NCBI GenBank assembly: GCA_016931085.1
Contig: JAFGFO010000211.1
Location: 1-32,801, forward strand
Source of the DNA: Thermoflexales bacterium
GTDB taxonomy: Bacteria > Chloroflexota > Anaerolineae > Fen-1058
Length of the DNA stretch: 32,801 nucleotides
Direction: 5' to 3'
The translations under genes and the position numbers were made by a program. The first letter of the stretch is position 1. Every line of letters begins with the position of its first letter. This document shows, piece after piece, positions 1 through 7,989 of the stretch. The notes beneath the pieces were generated by a model. It saw nothing but the letters and a program-made list of their open reading frames with translations, searched no databases and was not told where the DNA came from.

Positions 1-214
1 GCCTTGATTGAGGAAAAATGCGGGAAATGTCAGATAGAAGCGGGCTGGGGACAGCCGCTCCTGCGCGAAGCGCTTAGTTCAACGACTGAGTTTGCGAAGT
101 TCGGTTATCGCGCAACCCAGGACGTGATATCCGAAACCCTTCGCCTACAACGCAATCTGGGCGTGATACACGAAGCATTTCGTTCATCGCGCCCCTCAAT
201 ATCTCATGGTATGT

Positions 215-375
215 ACATAGCGCGGCACGCTTCTCGCCGCAACCCAAACTCTTTCACCGCCGAGAGCGCTGAGAACGCCGAGAAGAATCTAAAAGAACTC
301 CGCCCTCTGCGTGCTCTGCGCGCAAGCGAAATCTTCGCGATCGTGATAGTTTTTCGCGGGTAATATTGTAGTATA
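215..375. repeat. Dispersed ~150-bp repeat, copy 1
   Basis: This stretch closely matches 25880-26035 in the same orientation. Shared blocks include the edge CATAGCGCGG, TTTCACCGCCGAGAGCGC, TGCGTGCTCTGCGCGCAAGCG and GATAGTTTTTCGCGGG. The inside has a roughly 9-bp rhythm of CGC(C/A)GAG words, first on one strand and then on the other, so the element is a degenerate inverted repeat. It abuts the broken 3' end of the transposase remnant on its right. Whether it is a non-autonomous mobile element or a palindromic spacer is not settled by the sequence. Confidence 0.8.
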
Positions 376-899
376 GCCCGAAAAGCAAAAAGCGCAAGTG
401 TGAGTTTTGCAAGTGTAATGATGTACTTCCAGAGGTACTTGTCACAGATGGAAAAAGTGGGTCCACCAGCAAATAGACCATCCAAGAGCAAGCAAATCGG
501 CAGACGTGGGAAACGTCGTTTCAGGCGTTCAGCCAAGCGGTAGAAGGCCTTGAGTTCACAGTCTTGCTTGGTGGGGAACTCGTCTGGGTTTTCGATGAAC
601 TCGGTCATAAGCGAGCACACCAAGCCTTGGGAGGTGATCAGCTTGGCTTCCAGCACAGGATGGTAGTAGAGGGTACGATCCTTGGAGGTGCGTGTCAAGC
701 AATGGGGGCAATGTCGTTCTGGGAAGGTCAACATGCCAGTACCGTCTATGCCAACGAGAAAATAGCGTTCCCGCAGACGATAAGGATACAAGACCTTGCT
801 GCGGATCAAGCCCTCGGTCATACCTGTGACGATATCCTGCACTTCAGGCACATCAAGCGTCAAACAGAGTCTCGGATGGGGCCAATAGACTGTTTTGGC
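376..899 (-). pseudogene. Truncated DDE transposase remnant
   Basis: The reading frame is open from just after an in-frame stop at 900-902. From the first usable TTG (861-863) it reads like the core of a DDE insertion-sequence transposase. It has a GIDGTGML segment (first catalytic Asp, about residue 40), a CPHC pair, the conserved TEFIEN/KQDCELKAF stretch, and LLLDGLFAGG (second Asp, about residue 128). Homology-like sequence stops near WKYIITL (about position 405), where the frame runs into the dispersed repeat. The catalytic Glu region and the N-terminal part are therefore missing. Traces of the N-terminal part (WPHPRL) lie upstream of the TTG. I cannot name the IS family with certainty. 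This is a dead fragment, not a working transposase. Confidence 0.75.
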
Positions 900-1051
900 T
901 CAATATTGGACGCTAAGTGGGGGGCATCCACCCTACAAAAATAATGCGCACAACTTTGCGCATCACAAGCGAGTTTTGCGCGAAGAAAACGTATTCTTCA
1001 TCGCTGCGTGGGTGATATCAGCCCGTCACCATCGCCCGCGCCTGGTCAAAT

Positions 1052-1062
1052 TGTGGTACAAT
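1052..1062 (+). promoter_or_regulatory. Extended -10-like box TGTGGTACAAT (distal)
   Basis: TACAAT is preceded by TG one base upstream (TG-G-TACAAT), the layout of an extended -10 element. The same 11-mer recurs at 1171-1181 and, on the other strand, at 29914-29924. No good -35 is visible at the right distance. Confidence 0.4.
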
Positions 1063-1170
1063 GTCCCAGGTAGGGGCGTTTAGCACGTTTGCCAGCGTTT
1101 GGCCACGCCGGGGCAAGACGAGCCGGGCCGTGATAACAAAGGAGTGTTGTTGGTTGTGTATACCATTATC

Positions 1171-1181
1171 TGTGGTACAAT
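1171..1181 (+). promoter_or_regulatory. Extended -10-like box TGTGGTACAAT (proximal to lepB)
   Basis: Second exact copy of the 11-mer, 119 bp after the first. TTGGTT or TTGTGT at about 1149-1156 could be a weak -35. It is the nearer candidate promoter for lepB and the clp gene behind it. Confidence 0.45.
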
Positions 1182-1359
1182 TACCGCGCTACCGAGCCAT
1201 CGTGTAGATCTGTTCGGCACGAGCGGGGCTTGTTTGTCGAGCCAGTCGTACGGCACGGACGTGTGTGATCGGGCTATCGGAACAGCCTGTTGAGATCGAG
1301 GCTTTGTACCCATACAAGTGCTCACATCAACCAGCTACTACGAATAGCCATGTAATCTT

Positions 1360-1968
1360 GTGTACGAGAGGTATGTAGAAAAAGTGGAAGAGCAATTGGT
1401 GATTGAGGACGAGTTACAAGAGGCGGCGGCCGAGAGGCCCGCAGAGTTTTCACTGTTCCGCGAAGTCGTCGAAACGATCCTGCTGGCCGCCATCGTTTTC
1501 TTGCTGGTCAATACGGCTACCGGCCGCTTTCGCATCGATGGGTCGAGCATGGAACCCACTTTGCACAATGGTGAATACGTGCTGATCAACCGCCTGGTTT
1601 ACAAGCTCCACGCGGTTGAACGCGGCGACGTCATCGTCTTCCGGCGTGACGGGCGGCGTGATTACATCAAGCGCGTGATTGGCCTGCCAGGGGAGACGAT
1701 CGAGATCCGCGGCGGGAAGGTCTACGTCGACGGGCGCTATGTCCCCGAGTCCTACCTGAAAGAGCTGGGCGTGTATTCGATGGAGCCACGCACGGTTGGA
1801 CCGAACGATTATTTTGTGCTGGGGGACAACCGTAACAATTCGAGCGATTCGCACAACTGGGGCACAGTGCCGTCCAGCGCTTTGGACGGCAAGGCCTGGG
1901 TCATTTATTGGCCACCTCAAAACTGGGGCCTCGTGCCACACTATTCGTATCCAGATCTGACGTCATAG
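1360..1968 (+). CDS. lepB: Signal peptidase I
   Basis: Type I signal peptidase, a membrane-anchored Ser/Lys protease that removes signal peptides from secreted proteins. About 202 aa from the GTG at 1360. An in-frame GTG at 1384 is a possible alternative start, since GAGAGG lies 12 nt before it. After a short acidic cytoplasmic tail, one membrane helix (about residues 36-52) leads into the SSMEPTL box with catalytic Ser63. It is followed by the GDVIVF box, DYIKRVIGLPG with general-base Lys104, and the GDNRNNSSDSHNWG box near the C-terminus. All expected catalytic motifs are intact and the length is normal for the single-helix type. The next gene starts 32 nt downstream, so the two are probably co-transcribed. 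Confidence 0.95.
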   Translation: MYERYVEKVEEQLVIEDELQEAAAERPAEFSLFREVVETILLAAIVFLLVNTATGRFRIDGSSMEPTLHNGEYVLINRLVYKLHAVERGDVIVFRRDGRRDYIKRVIGLPGETIEIRGGKVYVDGRYVPESYLKELGVYSMEPRTVGPNDYFVLGDNRNNSSDSHNWGTVPSSALDGKAWVIYWPPQNWGLVPHYSYPDLTS

Positions 1969-2000
1969 CGAGGTCTGGGAGGGCTAAGGGGGTCATTGGC

Positions 2001-4256
2001 GTGCTAGAAAACCTGTCACCGAATGCCCTGGCCTGTTTTGAGCAGGCCAAAGACCAGGCGAGGCGTCTCAAAAGCACGCACCTGGACACACCCCACCTGC
2101 TGCTGGGGATGCTTGCCTGCCAGCCGCGCTTGGTCACCCCCATCCTGGAGCAATTCAGCGTTCGATCGGAGGCCCTGGCCAAGACCGTCGAGAAGCTGGC
2201 GGAGAAAGGACAAGCCAGCCCCTCGCGCCTGATTGTGGCGGATGGCGTCAAAGCCACGCTGCGCCGCAGCCAGGAAATTGCCACCGGTGGCCTGGTCACA
2301 CCCGCATGCTTGTTGGCGGCCGTCATCGAGTCGGACACCCAATTGGCCCAGGCGCTCGAGCAGTTGGGCGCCGACCCGGCCGAGGTGGTCAAGGAACTCA
2401 AGCAAGCCAGCCTGGTCGAATCGGCAACGATAGAGGAGTCGCCGCCATCGGCGGCTTCGTCCTCAGCCAAGCCGCGCAAAACGCCGCTGCTGGAAAAGTA
2501 CGGGCGCGACTTGACCAACCTGGCGCGTCAAGGCGAACTGCCCCCGATCGTCGGACGAGCGCGAGAAATGCTGGGCTTGATGGAAATCTTGTGCCGGCAA
2601 ACCAAGCGCAATCCCATCCTGGTCGGCGAGCCGGGCGTGGGCAAGACAGCCCTGGTCGAGGGCCTGGCGCGAAAAATCGTGACGGGCGACGTGCCGGCCC
2701 AACTGCAAGACAAGCGCCTGATCGAGTTGAGCCTGTCATCCTTGACAGCCGGCGCTGGGCGCGTGGGCGAATTTGAGCAGCGCGTGGAAGAGGTCGTCAA
2801 AGAGACGCGCCGGGCTGGCAACGTGCTGCTCTTCATCGACGAAGTCCACGCCCTCTTGGGGGCCGGCGGCATGCCCGGCTTGCAAGACGCCGCCACACTG
2901 TTCAAACCGGCCCTGGCTCGTGGCGAGATCACCTGCATCGGCGCGACGACGACGCACGATTATCGCAAGTACATCGAACCGGACGGCGCGTTGGCCAGGC
3001 GCTTCCAGACCGTGCGCGTCGAAGAGCCGGCTCAAGACGTGACGATGCAAATCCTGAACGCGCTGCGCCCCCGCCTGGAAGGTCACTTTGGCGTGGTCAT
3101 CCCCGAGCCCCTGCTGGCCGATGTATACGAGTCAGCCAAGCAATATCTCAAAAATCGTTACTTCCCGGACAAGGCGGTCGACTTGATCGAACGGGCTGGC
3201 TCGCGCGCGTTGTTAGTTGACGGCGCCGCCACGACCGTGACGCGCGATCACCTCCTGTCGGTGTTGTCCGATCTCACCGGCGTGCCGTTGGAGCGCCTCG
3301 AGGCTGAAGAGATGGACCGCTTTCTCCAAATGGAAGAGATCCTGGGCCAGCGCGTCGTCGGCCAGCCGCAGGCGATCGAAGCAGTGGCCCGGCTGGTGCG
3401 CCTGACCAAGCGCCGCCTGGACGTCAACCCCAACCGGCCTGACGGCGTCTTTATGTTCTGCGGGCCGGTGGGCGTGGGCAAAACCGAGCTGGCGCGCGCC
3501 CTGGCCGAGTTCCTCTTTGGCGACGAAGAGCGGCTGATCCGCTTGGATATGAGCGAATATACCGAGCCGCACGCCGTCAGCCGCCTGGTAGGCAGCCCGC
3601 CGGGTTACATCGGCTACGATGAAGAAGGGCAATTGACCAGCCAGGTGATGAGCCATCCCTTTTGCGTCATCCTGCTGGACGAGCTTGACAAAGCGCATCC
3701 CAACATCTTGAACATGTTCCTACAAGTATTCGACGATGGGCGCCTGACCGACTCGCACGGCCGGACGGCATTGTTCTCTGACGCCAGCATCATCCTGACG
3801 ACCAACCTGGACAGCGCCTTGTGGCGTAAAGGTGGGCGGCGGCAGATTGGCTTTGCGGCGGGCGAACGCCGGCCCACGCTCGATCAGGACACTGTGCTGA
3901 CCGAGCTGCGCAAGCGTTTTTCCGATGATTTCCTGGCGCGAGTGGATGAGGTCGTGACATTTCATCCCTTGGATGCCCAGGCTACCGAGCAAATCGCTCG
4001 CGTCAAACTGGACAAGATCGTGCGCGAGCGCTTTGCCCGCCAGGCTGTGTCTGTCTCGTTCGACGACGGCCTGATCGAGCACGTGGCGACGAGGGGCTGT
4101 GACGTGCGCACTGGCGCGCGCCAACTGGAGCGCTTTATCCAGCGCCACATACTGGAACCATTGGCCGAGCAAAGCTTTAGCCCCGACTGGACTGGTGTCA
4201 AGAGCATACAAGTCAGCGCGGTTGAAGGCCATGTCCAGTTTAGCCGCACGCCTTAA
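2001..4256 (+). CDS. ClpA/ClpC-type double AAA+ unfoldase
   Basis: Hsp100 unfoldase of about 751 aa that would thread substrates, typically into ClpP. The start is GTG 2001 because AAGGGGG (1986-1992) sits 8 nt upstream; longer frames would overlap lepB. Residues 1-140 form a Clp N-domain with its two repeats (HLLLGML is visible in the first). Module D1 has Walker A GEPGVGKT (Lys215) and Walker B LLFIDEVHALL (Asp280, Glu281). Module D2 has GPVGVGKTE (Lys494) and VILLDELDKAHP (Asp560, Glu561). The D1-D2 linker is too short for a ClpB-type middle domain, so this is ClpA-like in architecture. An IGF tripeptide at 616-618 sits where ClpA/ClpC carry the ClpP-docking loop. No clpP or clpS lies in this window. 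Confidence 0.93.
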   Translation: MLENLSPNALACFEQAKDQARRLKSTHLDTPHLLLGMLACQPRLVTPILEQFSVRSEALAKTVEKLAEKGQASPSRLIVADGVKATLRRSQEIATGGLVTPACLLAAVIESDTQLAQALEQLGADPAEVVKELKQASLVESATIEESPPSAASSSAKPRKTPLLEKYGRDLTNLARQGELPPIVGRAREMLGLMEILCRQTKRNPILVGEPGVGKTALVEGLARKIVTGDVPAQLQDKRLIELSLSSLTAGAGRVGEFEQRVEEVVKETRRAGNVLLFIDEVHALLGAGGMPGLQDAATLFKPALARGEITCIGATTTHDYRKYIEPDGALARRFQTVRVEEPAQDVTMQILNALRPRLEGHFGVVIPEPLLADVYESAKQYLKNRYFPDKAVDLIERAGSRALLVDGAATTVTRDHLLSVLSDLTGVPLERLEAEEMDRFLQMEEILGQRVVGQPQAIEAVARLVRLTKRRLDVNPNRPDGVFMFCGPVGVGKTELARALAEFLFGDEERLIRLDMSEYTEPHAVSRLVGSPPGYIGYDEEGQLTSQVMSHPFCVILLDELDKAHPNILNMFLQVFDDGRLTDSHGRTALFSDASIILTTNLDSALWRKGGRRQIGFAAGERRPTLDQDTVLTELRKRFSDDFLARVDEVVTFHPLDAQATEQIARVKLDKIVRERFARQAVSVSFDDGLIEHVATRGCDVRTGARQLERFIQRHILEPLAEQSFSPDWTGVKSIQVSAVEGHVQFSRTP

Positions 4257-4257
4257 T

Positions 4258-4287
4258 TTCACCTACTTGCCCAAAATGCGGTATAAT
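4258..4287 (+). promoter_or_regulatory. Putative promoter of the YbjN-domain gene
   Basis: A perfect TATAAT lies at 4282-4287, with TTCACC at 4258-4263 as a weak -35 at 18-bp spacing. It sits just after the clp stop codon and about 68 bp before the YbjN ATG, so the YbjN group can be transcribed independently of clp. Confidence 0.5.
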
Positions 4288-4354
4288 GGGTAGAGATGTC
4301 ATCGATTACATCTCTATGGCGGCGCCATCTGCGTAAAACAACCTGGGAGATTTT

Positions 4355-4831
4355 ATGGCCTTGGAACCAGAAGTCATCAATGGATTCTTCGAAAAGTATG
4401 AATGGACCTATCAATACGATCCGCCCGGCGTATGGAACACGGGCTGGCGAGGAGACGCCTCGTCGTACCGCATGTTTGTCAAGCTGACCGACAACTGGAT
4501 CTATTTTACCATAGCTCCCTTTGTGGTCGCGCCTAAAAAAGACGAGTGCAAGAGCAAATTGTATCATACCTTGCTGCGGCTTAACCGCGACATCAACCTG
4601 GCCAAGTTTTGCCTGGACAGCGATGGCGATGTTGTGATGACGGTAGAGATGCCGTGCGCCAACCTGGATTATACCGAGTTTTCAGATGCCATCGGCGCAT
4701 TGTGCTATTATGCCGACGACACGTATGTCGAGCTGCTCAACCTGGCCACGAAGCCCGATGCCCCTTCGCGCTACGATGCCAAAGCTGAAGCACAAGAAGA
4801 CGATCTAGATTGGGGGGAAACAAAACTATGA
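4355..4831 (+). CDS. YbjN-domain protein
   Basis: 158-aa soluble protein with the alpha/beta pattern of the YbjN family, a fold related to type III secretion chaperones. Visible family-like features are an N-terminal helix (INGFFEKYEW), paired beta-strands around YRMFVKLTDNWIYFTI, a central helix-turn with LLRLNRDINLAKFCLD, and an acidic tail. A GGGAG ribosome-binding site precedes the ATG. Its stop overlaps the next start in ATGA (4828-4831), so translation of the two is probably coupled. The biochemical role of the family is unsettled; a chaperone or adaptor function is inference. Confidence 0.75.
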   Translation: MALEPEVINGFFEKYEWTYQYDPPGVWNTGWRGDASSYRMFVKLTDNWIYFTIAPFVVAPKKDECKSKLYHTLLRLNRDINLAKFCLDSDGDVVMTVEMPCANLDYTEFSDAIGALCYYADDTYVELLNLATKPDAPSRYDAKAEAQEDDLDWGETKL

Positions 4832-5370
4832 CTGATATGGCGCCTCGCCGGCGGAGAATGATCCCCGTGGATTTTTACAGCCACGGCCATCGCGTCTCGA
4901 CACAAATCAATGTCTATGCCTGGCCGCTTTCGGCGCAATTGAACGACCGGCGCTCCGAGTGGTTTGACCTGGACATCGCCTACGTCTCGCGCATCGAACA
5001 CCTGGGCGAAATCATTTCGGACTATCCCTTGTCCATCTTGCGCAAAAATGATATCTCGTTCGCCTTGATCGCCAGCAAGACGGATGGCGTGTTTAAAAAG
5101 ACGCCGTCACCCTTTGCCCGCTTTTGGTATCGCGCCTTGGTGGCCGTGCCGTCGTTCGAGCTGACCGGTATGCTCGAAGCCACGGGCACGCTGGATTTGC
5201 ACACGCTGTTAGCCGCCGGCGCCGAGCGTTACTTTCCACTTTTCAAGCCTTCGGTCACCCTGTCCACCGATCCGCGCGTGCGCCTGACAGGCGAAGTGGC
5301 GCTGATTAATATGGACAAGGTCGAGTTTATTTGCGCGGAAAACAAGGGCGAACCGGCACCAGATATGTAG
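4828..5370 (+). CDS. Conserved hypothetical protein, possibly two DUF6812-like halves
   Basis: 180-aa soluble protein; I do not recognise it with certainty. The start is ATG 4828, which overlaps the YbjN stop and has GGGGGGAAA about 9 nt upstream. The chain is beta-rich and reads as two similar halves. Each runs from an opening strand, through an L-(N/L)-centred helix-turn (SAQLNDR; LHTLLAAG) and a WFDL/YFPLF strand, to a closing strand (NDISFALI; MDKVEFIC). That pattern resembles small regulatory beta domains such as DUF6812, but this is by eye only. It is translationally coupled to the YbjN gene and lies just before a receiver/MinD fusion, which suggests a signalling or assembly-adaptor job. 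Confidence 0.6.
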   Translation: MTDMAPRRRRMIPVDFYSHGHRVSTQINVYAWPLSAQLNDRRSEWFDLDIAYVSRIEHLGEIISDYPLSILRKNDISFALIASKTDGVFKKTPSPFARFWYRALVAVPSFELTGMLEATGTLDLHTLLAAGAERYFPLFKPSVTLSTDPRVRLTGEVALINMDKVEFICAENKGEPAPDM

Positions 5371-5374
5371 CAAA

Positions 5375-5396
5375 TGCCGACCTTCGGTCGGGGCAA
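5375..5396 (+). terminator. Hairpin after the 180-aa protein gene
   Basis: CCGACC-TTC-GGTCGG (5377-5382 with 5386-5391) forms a 6-bp GC-rich stem right after the TAG stop at 5368-5370; the flanking TG(C) and GCA extend it imperfectly. There is no T-run, so it may be an attenuator or mRNA-stabilising hairpin rather than a strong terminator. Confidence 0.4.
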
Positions 5397-5448
5397 GTCA
5401 ATAAGAAACGAGTCAAAGAGGCGAATCGGCACGGCACAGGAGGGTGTG

Positions 5449-6555
5449 ATGGCGCGAATTCTCGTTATAGATGACGATCTCGATTTGTTGCAAATGACGC
5501 GCTTGATGTTGCAACGCGGCGGTCACGAGGTTATTATGACGGCCGATGGCGCTGATGGCATCACCAAAGCGCGGCAATTGCACCCCGACCTGGCCATCGT
5601 CGACGTGATGATGCCCGGCATGAACGGCTACCAGGTTACCCGCCGCCTGCGCGAGGACCCGGCCACCGCCGACATCATCGTCCTGATCCTGACCGCGCGC
5701 GCCCAACCGGTGGACCGCGACGCGGCCATGTCCGCCAAGGCCGACGACTATATGTCCAAGCCGGTCGCGCCGCCCGAGCTGCTCCAAAAAGTCGAGGAAA
5801 TGCTCAACAAGGGCACCCGGCTGAGCCTCCCCAGCCACTTTGCCCTGACCAGCTTTAGCCTGCGGGGCGGGGTGGGAGTCACCACCTTGTGCGTGAACCT
5901 GGGCGTGATGTTCCAGCAGGCCGGCGCCAAGACCTGCGTGGTGGATTTGTCTATGCGCTCGGGCCACGTGGGAGCGCAGTTCCGCATGCAGTCCAAGACC
6001 AGTTGGCTAGACTTGCTGCCGCAGTCGAACGTGTTCAGCATGGAGACTGTGGAAAGAGTGATGCTCAAGCACAGCACGGGCCTGCTCGTGCTGCCGGCGC
6101 CGTTTTTGCCGCCGGTGCAGCCGATCAACGGAGAAGCCTTGGCCAAGCTGTTGACCCTGCTCAAGTCAGCGCTGGATATCGTCGTGATCGACACTTCCGG
6201 CACAGTGGACATTACCACCCGCGTGGCGTTGGCGGTGGCCGACCAGGTGCTGCTCGTCACGGCGCCAGAGGTAGCCGCGCTCCAAACGACGGCCGCCTCG
6301 CTGCGCTTGCTCAACTCTTTCAAGGTGCCTGACGACAAGATCAGGCTGGTGTCTAACCAGATCATGCCGCGGCCCGGGCTGACCTCGCTGGCGATTGAAA
6401 AGGCGCTAGGGCGGCCTATCCAGGTCAGCCTCCCTTACGATGAGGCCCAGGCCCAGGCCTTGGGGCAAGGCACCCCGCTGGCCCAGTCCTATCCCGACGC
6501 GCCGCTGCCGGCCACGCTCAAGCAGATCGTCGAGGCCGTGCTGCAGCCGGCCTAG
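5449..6555 (+). CDS. Receiver domain fused to MinD/CpaE-like ATPase domain
   Basis: 368-aa two-domain protein. The start is ATG 5449 because AGGAGGG (5438-5444) lies 4 nt upstream. Residues 1-122 are a response-regulator receiver: acidic DDD at 8-10, phospho-acceptor Asp52, Thr82 and Lys104. Residues 128-365 resemble the MinD/ParA-type domain of CpaE/TadZ pilus-assembly proteins. The Walker A loop reads SLRGGVGVTTL (138-148): both signature lysines of the deviant KGGxGK(S/T)T motif are replaced (Arg139, Val144). VVIDTSG and ADQVLLVTAPE follow as in CpaE. CpaE/TadZ proteins often vary at the second lysine, so this fits a positioning or scaffold protein with weak or no ATPase activity. No tad pilus genes are in this window. 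Confidence 0.87.
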   Translation: MARILVIDDDLDLLQMTRLMLQRGGHEVIMTADGADGITKARQLHPDLAIVDVMMPGMNGYQVTRRLREDPATADIIVLILTARAQPVDRDAAMSAKADDYMSKPVAPPELLQKVEEMLNKGTRLSLPSHFALTSFSLRGGVGVTTLCVNLGVMFQQAGAKTCVVDLSMRSGHVGAQFRMQSKTSWLDLLPQSNVFSMETVERVMLKHSTGLLVLPAPFLPPVQPINGEALAKLLTLLKSALDIVVIDTSGTVDITTRVALAVADQVLLVTAPEVAALQTTAASLRLLNSFKVPDDKIRLVSNQIMPRPGLTSLAIEKALGRPIQVSLPYDEAQAQALGQGTPLAQSYPDAPLPATLKQIVEAVLQPA

Positions 6556-6565
6556 AGCAGCCCAC

Positions 6566-6599
6566 AGACCTGACAGGTTTTCTTAAACCTGTCAGGTCT
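6566..6599. terminator. Perfect 15-bp hairpin with 4-nt loop between convergent genes
   Basis: AGACCTGACAGGTTT (6566-6580) and AAACCTGTCAGGTCT (6585-6599) are exact reverse complements around TCTT. The hairpin fills the space between two converging genes and probably ends transcription from both sides. The TGA stop of the NfeD gene (6592-6594) lies inside the right arm. A second hairpin with the same 15-4-15 geometry but a different sequence lies at 32305-32338. Confidence 0.7.
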
Positions 6600-7953
6600 T
6601 GACATCTTCCCGATCTGGCGGCTGGGCGCGTTGGACCCGCAATGTCAAGCCATCCGAGCCGACAACCTCGATCCGTGTGCCGGCCGGCAGCGTTTCGCCC
6701 TCCGCCTCGGCCGTCCACAGCTCGCCAAACACGTGCACCGTGCCGCGTGGGACCAGGTCGGTCTGGACCATGCCATGCCGCCCCACCAGAGACTCGACAC
6801 CCGTCACCGCCGGGCGGCGTTGAGCCTGCAGGGCCTTGCCCACGATAAAGCCAAAGAACAGGGCGGTCACGACGCCCGTGCCGATCACCAACGGCACTGA
6901 CAGACGGCCATACACAGCCTGCTCCGGACCAGGCGTGGTGTTGAACAAGACCAACGCCCCGGCGATAAAGGTGGCCAGGCCGGTCAACATCAACGCGCCG
7001 TGAGTAGGCGCCTTGACCTCCAAGAAAAACAACACGAAGGCGATCCCAATCAACACCAGGCCCAAAGCGTTGACCGGGATCACGCCGGCCGAGTAGACGA
7101 ACAAGACCAGGCAAACGGCGCCAATGAAACCGGCCACCCAACCGCCCGGGCTGGACAGCTCGATCAAGATGGCTTGCACGCCGATCGTCAAGAGCAGGAA
7201 CGAGATGTTTGGGTTGAGAATGACACGCAGCAGGTTTTCCACGATGTTGGATTCGATGGTCTTGACGCTGGCGCCGGCGGTAGACAGGCGGATGGGGCGG
7301 CCCTGGACTTGGACCTCGAAGCCGTCGAGCTGCTCGAGCAGGTCATCCATGTCGGCGGCGATAAAGTCGATCAGGCCAGCCTCCAGCGCCTCTTGCTCAG
7401 ACACGGCTCGCGCGCTCTCGACCATCTCCTCACCCAACTGGACCGCCTTTGCGCCGCGCCGTGCGCCCAGGGTGCGCACCTGGGCCTTGAGAACCTCTTT
7501 GAGCTTGGTTTCCACCGTCTGGGTCAAATCCTGCCCGCTGGAGTCAATCGGCGAGGCGGCCCCGATCACCGTCTCTGGCGACATGGCCGCCGCGTGGCCG
7601 GCCATCACGATCAACGCACCGGCCGAGGCTGCCCGCGCGCTGCGCGGCGCGACGTAGACGACGACCGGCACCTTGCTCTGGCCAATCGCCTCGACGATCT
7701 GCTGCATCGAGTCCACCAGCCCACCGGGCGTGTTGAGCTGGATGATCAGGGCCTGGGCGCCGTCGGCCTCGGCGGTCTGGATGCCGCGTTGGATATAGTT
7801 ATAGAGCGGCGTGGTGACCGCGTCCTCAGCCACCAGCACGTCGACGTGGCCAGCCTGGGCCTGCGCGCCGGGCGCTGCGAAAATAGCCGCAGAGCCACAC
7901 AGGACACACAGAAAACCCTTAAAGCTTCCGAGCGCAAGAGGTCTCAACTTCAT
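6592..7953 (-). CDS. NfeD-family membrane serine protease (STOPP-type, ClpP/crotonase fold)
   Basis: Full-length NfeD protein of about 453 aa. ATG 7953 is preferred over 7959 because GGAG then sits 6 nt upstream. A signal peptide (residues 1 to about 33, ending AQAQA) is followed by a SppA/ClpP-like protease domain. That domain has the oxyanion strand IIQLNTPGG, a nucleophile in ARAASAGALI (Ser110), and a probable Lys150 or Lys152 partner at the spacing known from archaeal PH1510. Four to five membrane helices follow (about 235-375), then a soluble OB-fold NfeD domain at the C-terminus. Archaeal relatives cleave the C-terminal tail of stomatin-like proteins; no stomatin gene is in the window. 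The stop codon lies in a terminator hairpin. The signal-peptide core is encoded by sequence resembling the intergenic repeat at 18722-18784. Confidence 0.92.
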   Translation of the reverse strand: MKLRPLALGSFKGFLCVLCGSAAIFAAPGAQAQAGHVDVLVAEDAVTTPLYNYIQRGIQTAEADGAQALIIQLNTPGGLVDSMQQIVEAIGQSKVPVVVYVAPRSARAASAGALIVMAGHAAAMSPETVIGAASPIDSSGQDLTQTVETKLKEVLKAQVRTLGARRGAKAVQLGEEMVESARAVSEQEALEAGLIDFIAADMDDLLEQLDGFEVQVQGRPIRLSTAGASVKTIESNIVENLLRVILNPNISFLLLTIGVQAILIELSSPGGWVAGFIGAVCLVLFVYSAGVIPVNALGLVLIGIAFVLFFLEVKAPTHGALMLTGLATFIAGALVLFNTTPGPEQAVYGRLSVPLVIGTGVVTALFFGFIVGKALQAQRRPAVTGVESLVGRHGMVQTDLVPRGTVHVFGELWTAEAEGETLPAGTRIEVVGSDGLTLRVQRAQPPDREDVKT

Positions 7954-7989
7954 GCCCATCTCCAGTCAGGCAGACGCGCGGGGCTGCCC

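Larger units (their letters stand above)
900..1359. other. 460-bp intergenic region upstream of lepB
   Basis: No convincing gene is seen; the short open frames here have no ribosome-binding site or recognisable motif. The region carries two identical 11-mers, TGTGGTACAAT, at 1052-1062 and 1171-1181, both on the plus strand and resembling extended -10 promoters. A transcript from the second box would have a leader of about 170 nt before lepB, long enough for a structured element, but I do not recognise a riboswitch. Confidence 0.6.

Noticed and set aside
4..363. Open 119-codon frame on the plus strand at the window start
   Set aside because: Its second half is the dispersed repeat, there is no ribosome-binding site, and the first half has no recognisable motif; it is more likely fortuitous.
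1908..2000. Upstream extension of the Clp unfoldase frame to 1908
   Set aside because: It would overlap the lepB C-terminus, and the extra residues have no Clp similarity; GTG 2001 has a good ribosome-binding site.
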